DNA of 64,000 nucleotides, from the NCBI GenBank assembly GCA_911728455.2, contig OU452225.1:16776731-16840730 (forward strand). The letters run 5' to 3'. The stretch comes from Marthasterias glacialis. Its lineage: Eukaryota; Echinodermata; Asteroidea; Forcipulatida; Asteriidae. The number at the start of each line of letters is the position of its first letter. Within the stretch, counting starts at the first letter, position 1. Both the position numbers and the translations under genes were made by a program. The notes under the pieces are model-generated. The model had not been told where the DNA came from. It worked only from the letters and a program-made list of their open reading frames with translations, and searched no databases. Positions 57,301 to 64,000 of this stretch are shown here, piece after piece.

Positions 57301-59219
57301 ATCACTTGTACACGTAATTGGAACCGACATAAAATAGACCCAGTGGAAATGGCGGGTGCTACAGTGTTAAAAGCTAAACATTTCCTTAGTACTACTCATT
57401 ACCACTTAAATTTAGAATTTATACGACCCCCCAGCAGGCAGTGGCAGTCCACTTCCCTAGAAAAATGCCAAACAGAATAAAAACCTCACTAAACAGTAGT
57501 GGTATTGATGGGGGTGGTGGAGGGAAAACTTGTTGGTGTTAACACCATTGAAAGCTGAACCGAAGTGAGGTTTTTCTCGCTCTGATTGATATGTACAGAT
57601 ACTTTTGTTTTACGCAACCCCACCTGATTGGTTAAAAGTATGCGCCCTACCTAATTGCATCAAGGTCCCCCGGTAATCTGGGAAAAGGATGAATTCAATT
57701 TGGCTTGATGCCAACAACCATGAGTTTGCAACAATCACCCCCGAAGAAAACACTTAACCACTGGGCCACAGAGGGCACTACATACTAGGCTGTGAGTCTC
57801 CAGTGAATAATGTATTTTATCAGAATGTGATAAAATGAATAAATGAAGAAATACTCACCATCCATAGATCTGGTAAACAAAGTGATTTTCTTGAGGCAGT
57901 AGGTGTCACCAAGGTTCACTTTCCACCATGGGTTGGCTTCAGCATCTAAAATTAAACATCGTTTTATAAGGACACATTATCGTTTGAATAAACTGCAAAG
58001 AAAATCGTACACACTTCTTTCAGAATGTTAATGATTAAAGCAACACTAGCAGTCAGGATGGATAGTAATACCATAAAACATCGGACAGTGAAAACAACTT
58101 ATAATATATTTGCCTGCACAAATGAACTAACTCTATTACATTAGCCTTTTTGTGATAATATGGTGGACACTTTGTGAGTGCACTGTTTGGTTTGGGTGTA
58201 TACAGACAAAAATAACCCAAACCTAATAATGTCAAAGTATTGTGTCCACCATATCTCAAAATGGCTAATTATATGCTTTACCTTTGTGGTTTCTAACGTA
58301 TTGAAGTCACACGTTATGGAATTTCTGTGTATGATTTGAGGATGTCAAGGTAACAAATGAAAATACAGGTTCTATCCAAAACTTCCTGCTACAAGACTAC
58401 GGAATGAAAGTCTTTATATCTTTAGGCCTAACATTTCACAAATCATCATAACTCATTCCTTCCATATATATGAAGTCATCCATCAAGTCCTCCTAGGAGT
58501 CAACTGTTGGATTTATTAATGACATCATCAATCACCATTCGTTACATCTGTGGGGTAAACATAAGTAAACTTACTGGTGATTGAAGGTGTATCGATGTTA
58601 TTATCAACAGCACGATCAGCAGGATTATTTCCGTTAGTAGAACTCTGTGAGGTTTGACTTCCTAGTACCTGAAGGGCAAAACCTACGTCAGATAAATGAA
58701 TACATTAATATCATAAATTCAGAAATGTTTTTGTTTACTTTAAAAAGAAAGTTAATAAAGACAAACTTGGCAACGGAACACCAAGTTCGAATGAAGAATG
58801 AAAGGCAGATTATATTTTGGAGGTATTTTTTTAACCTTTTCACATTTTACAGAAACTCGCAGACTCTAGAATTATGTCTTGAAGAGTCAAATGAACACAA
58901 GAGAACAAAAAACAAATCACAACGTCGGTTTGGTTTGATGAAAGGAAAAGTACATGACTAAACTCTAAGATATAGATGTTTAAAAAAAATGGAGAAAATC
59001 TCTGTATAAAACTTCCCCTTTAAGCTTCCAATACTAGTTTTCCCATTCACCTCAAAGCTCTAGTCGCTTTAATACAGAGTGTTTCTACATGTGACGTTTT
59101 TGTAAACAAGCAACCATTTACTTACCAGTGTTTAGACAGGCAAGAACAAACACCAGTGAAGTCAATCCGAAGGCATTTTGATGCGATGACAAGATGATTT
59201 TGCTCAAAATCTTCAGCAT
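51227..59219 (-). CDS. Tie-like receptor with two N-terminal F5/8 type C domains, 5' twelve exons
   Basis: Twelve exons, all with GT/AG borders and all introns in phase 1, give at least 644 residues. In order: signal peptide (1-32), F5/8 type C domain 1 (about 40-182), F5/8 type C domain 2 (about 190-319), a Tie-type Ig-like region (320-426), an Ig domain (427-514), and three EGF-like repeats (515-558, 559-610, 611-644). From the Ig-like region on, the order and motifs follow vertebrate TIE1/TEK (angiopoietin receptors), most clearly HLFCLPDPYGCSC. The protein is presumably a cell-surface receptor binding glycans or glycoproteins through the lectin-like domains. The third EGF stops after six cysteines, so the gene continues beyond 51,227, but no FN3, transmembrane or kinase exon was found in the window. 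Retention of the last intron would give a stop two codons later. Alternatives are a soluble or kinase-less relative. Family assignment is firm for the domains; receptor kinase identity is inferred. Confidence 0.82.
51501..51656 (-). CDS. Receptor exon 11: EGF-like repeat 2, Tie signature
   Basis: Reads GRHVFGKDAQYGCSDSQDPH, then HLFCLPDPYGCSCAAGYMGL and DCMQ. The FCLPDPYGCSC(A)xG(W/Y)xGL(Q/D)C string is nearly diagnostic for the second EGF repeat of TIE1/TEK. Six cysteines. Bounded by GTTACAG and CAAG|GTAAAA. Confidence 0.9.
51825..51956 (-). CDS. Receptor exon 10: EGF-like repeat 1
   Basis: CPSGMWGPMCMDACGRCYN, then GGICDDHTGICVCAPGFSGD and NC: eight cysteines with laminin/Tie-type spacing. 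The 5' splice site GTTGAAC is weaker than the others in the gene, which may allow alternative splicing. Confidence 0.85.
52074..52337 (-). CDS. Receptor exon 9: Ig domain
   Basis: Reads VGAVNILPEQQTLTVNVGEL, then IKWKHNEDAIDGWNNQLTVF, SDEGIYSCFVDGQ and IMRLIVR. W of strand C, DEGIYSC of strand F and the final RLIVR are visible; the usual first Cys is replaced (VTLTM). RLIVR directly before the EGF repeats is also the arrangement in TEK. Confidence 0.82.
52655..52975 (-). CDS. Receptor exon 8: Tie-type N-terminal Ig-like region
   Basis: Reads (C)KRIDFTLVTNTPLIGQTGDN, then GCSDLTASVSFGRLL, GRAAKSLILPEAGGLDRVGV and ISRIQTILLPKD. The DxxLxNxxPLI start and the Gx(F/Y)...R(I)xRIQT end parallel the first Ig-like domain of TIE1/TEK. 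The second disulfide Cys expected in GxYxC is Ser here (VFYSD), so the fold may rely on other cysteines. In vertebrate Tie receptors this region starts the mature protein; here it follows two lectin domains. Confidence 0.7.
53462..55629 (-). CDS. Receptor exons 5-7: F5/8 type C domain 2
   Basis: Exons at 55,528-55,629, 54,199-54,288 and 53,462-53,680. They encode SGNPSSQSSTLGGEVSAKAL, NPWWKVDLVTEYCLGKIRIL, VGAVVRAGLSDIHTDNAMCG and LSRYVSVDIARWEILSLSEV. Exon structure and phases match domain 1 exactly, so the two arose by tandem duplication of a three-exon module; by-eye identity is moderate. It has two extra cysteines (AMCG and FTCD) absent from domain 1. Confidence 0.85.
54300..55520. other. 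Intron 5 with a small palindromic repeat
   Basis: At about 54,950-55,290, GGGCTAGTAAACACCAC and CTGTGCAACTTACTTG at one end face GGCAAGTAAAATGCACAG and TTTACTAGCCCCTTGG at the other in inverted orientation, suggesting a small DNA element of about 340 bp in the intron. Confidence 0.45.
55640..56340. other. Intron 4, AT-rich, no feature seen
   Basis: Contains a T/A-rich stretch at 55,720-55,880 and a direct 17-bp TCAATGAGAAATGATTT duplication near 55,635 and 55,678. No coding sense. Confidence 0.5.
56345..58682 (-). CDS. Receptor exons 2-4: F5/8 type C (fucolectin-like) domain 1
   Basis: Exons at 58,575-58,682, 57,859-57,945 and 56,345-56,602. They encode SQTSQSSTNGNNPADRAVDN, then NPWWKVNLGDTYCLKKITLF, then VRAGLSSDHLQNRMIGSPLT and FTLDPTVIARYVSVDI. 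QSS...A.RAVD, NPWW(K/R)V(D/N)LG and ARYVSVDIP are the typical strands of the fucolectin branch of F5/8 type C domains, which bind fucose or other glycans. The fucose-site RGDCCG-type signature of fucolectins is not seen, so the ligand is unknown. The domain ends in an acidic linker. Confidence 0.85.
57035..57080. repeat. Direct repeat, 23 bp, two copies, in intron 3
   Basis: ATTACTTGGCAACCTGCC followed by ATAAA occurs twice in direct succession. Confidence 0.9.
58140..58269. repeat. 130-bp hairpin element in intron 2
   Basis: The ends ATTAGCC...ATATGGTGGACAC and GTGTCCACCATAT...GGCTAAT pair. Inside, ACTTTG/CAAAGTA and GGTTTGGGT/AACCCAAACC pair as well, leaving a short loop around 58,200. Nearly the whole length folds. 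It is either a small MITE or a hairpin RNA precursor; no target duplication is convincing. Confidence 0.7.
59126..59219 (-). CDS. Receptor exon 1: signal peptide
   Basis: The ATG at 59,219 opens MLKILSKIILSSHQNAFGL, then TSLVFVLACLNTG, ending ACTG|GTAAGT. A basic start followed by a hydrophobic TSLVFVLAC core fits a secretory signal. The preceding bases (TTTCAAG before ATG) contain no closer in-frame ATG. The 5' UTR and promoter were not resolved; no TATA box is evident. Confidence 0.8.
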
Positions 59220-59845
59220 CTTGAAACAAGAGTTCTGTATAATCCTGTTGAGAAATCAATAAGAACAGATGAATGCTGTAATCGACATCCAGAGCAATCC
59301 TCCAGTTAGCTATAACTCAGTTTGACTGTTAACGACTGCAAAGTTGTTGACTACCTGGATCTATTTAGTATTCATAGTCCTATGGTAAGAAACTGTACTC
59401 CTTTGTTATTAAGCGAATACCTGAGCGGGCTTAGATGCATAAGGTGAATACGAATACAACGTGAAATGAAAGGAATGGCGGCATTCATTGTACTTTTTTT
59501 ACCTTTGAATATTATTTCCCATTGAACTTCCTCCTATTAATCCGGTTCTCTTAGGCTCAAGTTTTAACCTTGACAGAAGATCAAAACAATTGTATGATTG
59601 TATGTGTGTCTTTCGATATTACAAAAAAAGACTAATTACATCACGAAAATAAAACAACTTGCTTTCTTTTCAAACTATTTATTTGTTTCAGAATGATTGC
59701 AAAGTTGTTGTATGAGTAAAAACGCATACACAAGGAAATAGTGTGATTCATTTTATTTGCACCAATGCTTGCAATGATGGATTGCTTTCAGTATCAACCA
59801 TCACTCTACTGCAATTTTTACATTTAATTTTGGACTATGATGAAG

Positions 59846-60351
59846 TTATTCCTTTACACAGCGGCTTTCATAGCCTTGTATGTAGGTCGAGTAGGAACCT
59901 TTGAAAACTGAAATGATTTTCTGTAGCTCCGTCTGCATAGTGTCTTGGGTTGTTTCTGGCTATGGCAAGAATATTAGTATTAATAGAGCCTATACTATTA
60001 TTAACATTTATATTCATGTTTATAATTATATGCATATTTATATTAATATCAACATCAATATCCTGAAGTTGTTGTAAAAAATATTATAGTGCTTTGCTAC
60101 AATAGCATCAGACAAATTCTGATGTTTTCTCAAAACACAACATTACAATAAATTCAAGAATCCATGAAGTTAACTTTTAAAAAGTCTTCTCAGCTTACAA
60201 TGTTTTGCAGACAAAATTACAAATTAATTTCTATCTACCCAGCTTTAAACTAAACTTTACTTCCTGCTCATTATTTTACAGACCAAAACTCTGTTACTTA
60301 CCAATGTAAAGATGAAAGTAGAGGAAGACAAATACCGAGAATCGAAGGCAT
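59846..60351 (-). CDS. Possible two-exon gene for a small secreted peptide
   Basis: Exon 1 (60,302-60,351) begins MPSILGICLPLLSSLH, a short hydrophobic signal-like stretch, and ends CATTG|GTAAGT. An acceptor TTGCCATAG at 59,959 opens exon 2. Joined in phase it reads a short basic tail (KQPKTLCRRSYRKSF) to a stop at 59,854. A different frame of exon 2, not in phase with exon 1, looks more protein-like (TTQDTMQTELQKIISVF, SYSTYIQGYESRC) and ends at 59,846, so exon 2 may belong to another transcript. A TATAAAT lies on the minus strand near 60,520, about 170 bp before the ATG. Weak overall. Confidence 0.25.
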
Positions 60352-60354
60352 GTG

Positions 60355-61525
60355 TAGATTTAATAATAATAGTGACTCTTCACAATTTCCTCGTCATTTT
60401 GTGACACAGAAATAGATGTAAAAATCCAATCTAATTCGTTCAAAATCAGAATGAAGACTAAACAGAAAATGCCTGTTACTTCAGTGTAATAATGACTGTG
60501 CAATGAACCAGTGTGATTTATACACAATCATCGAACACAACCTAGTTATATACCTAGATGCAGATTTATTGAGTACATCTGACTACCTAAGCAGAATAGC
60601 AATTTGTATAGCTCATTCACATCAGGCATGATGCAATGTCCATACTTGACATTGTACTCCTTGTCTGTACCATTGAACTAACTTCTGTACAAAACTTCCT
60701 TGTTCCTCTTTACCATAACTGCATCAGCCAAAGCCCCAAACTCACGGCTTAAAATCATTACCACGAGTCTGTTTTCGAAGAACATTGTCTTAAATCTTGA
60801 CCATTCTTTACGAAAGCTAAAATGGAAAACGAGCATCGTTTCCACGTTATCTACTTTACTTCTCCATTTTCTTTACAGGTCTTAAACACACATCTAAGGT
60901 TAGCCAACGTTTCAACGTACAAACTGTATTTTTGTTTCTATATTTCAGAGCATTGTAAACGCAGAAAACGATTATGAGTTAATTGATTTGCAGGGTGTAG
61001 GGCATGGAACCATGAACATGAGTGTATATTTCTGTGGGGGAAGTCCCTTCAGTGAACTCACTATTTTTACATAAAGGATCTATTCAACCATTGATGCAGC
61101 CAGCTCCATGATTCAACAATAGATGTAAAGCTGCGCTATTTCATTCAATGTGGTATTTTCAATGCACATAGTTTCCAATTCAGATTAGCTTTGGTTGATA
61201 CGGCAACATTTTCTTCACATAATAACCTTGCTACGCACTGTTACAGAATAACAATGCAGTGAGCAATTCAGTGACGTAAACTGTACGGTGCACAACCAGA
61301 GAGTGATAAAGCATTGATTGATATTTCATCTTATTTATTCAAACTTATTCACAATTTTTCGGGGATTTGTGGGAGATCAAGTAAAAGGGAAGAAGTGCTG
61401 CGAGTTTTGAGATCCAGGCATATGGAAAAAAAGACTGCTCCCATGTCTGTATCTGTCAGTGCTGGAGGTCTCGAAGCCGGACTTGGACAACAGGGACTCG
61501 GACTCAGACTCTGACTCGACTACAG
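60355..61525. other. No gene seen upstream of the small-peptide candidate
   Basis: Short frames only. A TATAAAT box in minus orientation near 60,520 is the only possible regulatory signal noticed. Confidence 0.35.
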
Positions 61526-61527
61526 CA

Positions 61528-61797
61528 CTGCTGGTGGTTACCGATAGTCAAGAGATTTGATGCAAATAAACCTTAACCAGATGCCTGGTGGTTACTGGTA
61601 GTCAAGAGATTTGATGCAAACAGACATTAAACAGATGCCTGGTGGTTAACGATAGTCAAGAGATTTGATGCAAATAAACCTTAACCAGATACCTGGTGGT
61701 TACTGGTAGTCAAGAGGCTTATGTAAACAGACCTTAACCAGATGCCTGGTGGTTACCGGCAGTCAAGAGAATTGATGTAAACAGACATTAACTAGAT
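61528..61797. repeat. 57-bp minisatellite, nearly five copies
   Basis: GCCTGGTGGTTACCGATAG, TCAAGAGATTTGATGCAAA and CCTTAACCAGAT recur with a 57-bp period. Copies alternate between an ATAAACC type and an ACAGACATT type, so a 114-bp dimer is the amplified unit. Confidence 0.92.
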
Positions 61798-62475
61798 ACT
61801 TTAAAATTTGATAATGGCTTTATAATTACTTTTGAAGACATATTTTATGTACTTTTATCCGTCAATATTATTTCAATATTATTGCAGCTGAGATTTTAAT
61901 ATCATTTTCAAACTCCGGTGTTAGGATCTAGAAAATGTTGCTTTTAAAAGTTCTGCTGAGCAGAAAAAAAGTTCTAAAACCCCTATGCATTTTAAATAAC
62001 GGACCAACAGTGCCCTCACTGATGTCAAAGGAATACCTATCATTGGTTGAGCGTTTTGCATGGTGTGTACACTCGTTCACGTTTCCATTATTTGGTCTCG
62101 GTGCTGTGGTCTTCACGCAAGGGGTCTATTCGCTTCTTTCAAAAGACCGTTTTAATATCAAAATTTCATATATCCCTGAAGATTGTGGTTTTTAATTAGA
62201 ATGTATAAATTCTCCAAGGTATTCATATGCAGATCTTTTCCAATGAAGGCAACCTATCTACTTATTTGATGGTGGGTAAAAAAGAACATATTAAAAATCA
62301 TTTTTCTTAAATTATTTCCAAAATTTGCATTAGTTCACTTATTAAAAAAAAAATTACATTATTTTAAGGATTAAATAATATATACTCCAATTAAAACTTA
62401 ATTTGCTGTGATGTATGCACAATCTCTACAAAGGTTTAGTATATTACTGAGCTTGTATATTCTCTTAATGTATGC
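61798..62475. other. No gene seen
   Basis: Overlapping short frames at 61,928-62,195 on both strands lack motifs. AT-rich sequence continues to the satellite. Confidence 0.4.
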
Positions 62476-62479
62476 GGAT

Positions 62480-64000
62480 TCACCTGGGCCCCAAAATAAT
62501 TTTTTTTTGGGAGGGGGTGGATAGCAGAAAACTTGTGGTTTTTGGCCCTTAAAGTTTCAGTCGAAAAATGGTGGATATTTCCTGAAATAAGCAAATCCGG
62601 ACTTGCAGTTTAGAGGGCTGGTAATGGGGGATATGCCTGCTTTACTTGGTACAGCAAAAACAACTTAGAAATATTGGTTCAAAATGCCCATTTTTTTTAG
62701 GTGAGGGGTAAAGGAAAACTTGTGGTTTTTGGCACTAAAAGTTTCAGCTGAAAAATGGTGGAAATTTCCCGAACTTATTAGAGCCCTGGTACCATGGGAT
62801 ATGCCAGCTTGACTTGGAAGAGCGAAAACAACTTTGAAATTTTGATTAAAAACTTAAGGGGTCACGGGGGGGGGGGGGGGAATGGTGGGTGGTAATGCAA
62901 AATTTGTGGTTTTTGGCCCTAAAAGTTTCAGCTGAAAATGGTGGATATCTCCTAAACGAAGGCACATCCGGACTTGCAAATTAGAGTGCTGGTAACGCGA
63001 GATATGCCCTCTTTACTTGGTAGAGCGAAAACAACTTTGAAATTTTGATTCAAAACTCCCATTTTTTTTTAGAGTGGATCTGTAGAGCAGATCCGGACTT
63101 GCAAATTAGAGAGCTTGTACCAGGGGAAATGCCCTCTTGACTATGCACTCTTGGTAGAGCAAAAACAACTCTGAAATTTTGGACAAAAACTCCCATTTTT
63201 TAAGGGGGGTGGGGCTAATGGAAAATTTGTGGTTTTGGGCTCTGAAAGATTCGGTTGAAAAATGCTGAATATTTCCCGAACTAAGGCAGATCTAGACTTC
63301 CAAATTAGAGCCCTGGTACCAGGGGATATACCCGCTTGACTTGGTAGAGCGAAAACAACTTTGAAATTTTCATTCAAAACTCCAATTTTTTATGAGGGGG
63401 GTGGGGGATAACGGAAAATTTGTTGTTTTTGGCCCAAAAAAGTTCAGCCAAAAATAGTGGATAAAAGTAAGATCTGGATTTCCAAATTAGAACCCTGGTA
63501 CCAGGGGATTTGCCCTCTTGACTTGGTAGAGCGAAATCGACTTTGAAATTTTCATTCAAAACTCCAATTTTTTTGGGGGGTGTTATGGAAAATTTGTGAT
63601 TTTTGGCCTTAAAAAGTTCAGCCGAAAAGAAGTAGATATTTCAGACTTGCAAATTAGAGTGCTGGTACTGTGGGATATGCCCGCTTGACTTGGTAGAGCA
63701 AAAACAGCTTGAAAATTTGATTCAAAACTCCCATTTTCTTTAGGGGGGGGAGTGTAATGGAAAATTTGTGGTTTTTGGCCCTAAAAGTTTCAGCCAAAAA
63801 TAGTGGATAAAAGTAAGATCTGGATTTGCAAATTAGAGCCCTGGTACCAGGGGATATGCCCTCTTGACTTGGTAGAACGAAAACTACTTTGAAATTTTCG
63901 TTCAAAACTCCCAGTTTTTTTAGGGGGGGGGGGGGTCTTGAAAATTTGTGGTTTTTGGTCCTAAAAGTTTCAGCTGAAAAATTGTAGATATTTCCCAAAG
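62480..64000. repeat. 185-bp satellite family, second block (different subfamily), to window end
   Basis: Units share GGTACCAGGGGATATGCCC, CTTGACTTGGTAGAGCG, AAAACAACTTTGAAATTTT, GATTCAAAACTCCCA and GTGGTTTTTGGCCCTAAAAG with the 29-32 kb block. They differ consistently: AGTTTCAGC instead of AGTTTGGGC, and TCCGGACTTGC instead of TCTGGGCTTGC. G-runs of up to about 17 lie between units (near 62,866-62,881 and 63,923-63,936). The array continues past the right edge. Confidence 0.93.

Noticed and set aside
58647-58961. Plus-strand frame of 104 codons
   Set aside because: Antisense to receptor exon 2 and intron 1; no known motif and AT-rich.

Overview
The window looks like nuclear DNA of a marine invertebrate deuterostome, with an echinoderm such as a sea star or sea cucumber as the best guess. 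The reasons are: an intron-rich gene with GT/AG splice sites, F5/8 type C (fucolectin-like) and Tie-receptor-type EGF domains; remnants of PIF/Harbinger, Penelope-like and Ty3/gypsy elements; foldback and MITE elements; and several satellites. I see no bacterial operon, rRNA or tRNA. The species assignment is inference.

Layout. 1-20,365: a head-to-tail satellite of about 65 units of about 312 bp, with higher-order blocks and a decayed right edge; it runs off the left end of the window. 20,366-27,900: mostly non-coding, with dispersed repeats, a TTTG microsatellite, an AT-rich minisatellite and a frameshifted gene fragment near 25.5 kb. 27,904-28,955: a 1.05-kb palindrome. 28,960-31,890: a second satellite of about 185 bp, invaded at its right edge by a foldback element (31,911-32,562). 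A complete copy of that element lies at 33,611-34,646, and a 395-bp long-TIR MITE at 35,162-35,556. 35.6-42 kb: non-coding with old duplications. 42-50.8 kb: a graveyard of minus-strand transposon remnants (Ty3/gypsy gag and integrase, Penelope-like RT, HARBI1-like nuclease).

51,227-59,219 (minus strand) holds the one convincing host gene. Twelve exons were assembled by eye, all joined by phase-1 introns: a signal peptide, two F5/8 type C domains, a Tie-type Ig-like region, an Ig domain and three EGF-like repeats of Tie type. The third EGF lacks its last two cysteines, so the gene continues toward lower coordinates, but I found no FN3, transmembrane or kinase exon there. It reads as the extracellular half of a Tie-like receptor with N-terminal fucolectin-type lectin modules. 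A possible two-exon small secreted peptide gene lies upstream at 59,846-60,351. From 62,480 to the right end the 185-bp satellite family reappears as a different subfamily.

All exon calls are manual reading of splice sites and frame; no database search was possible.
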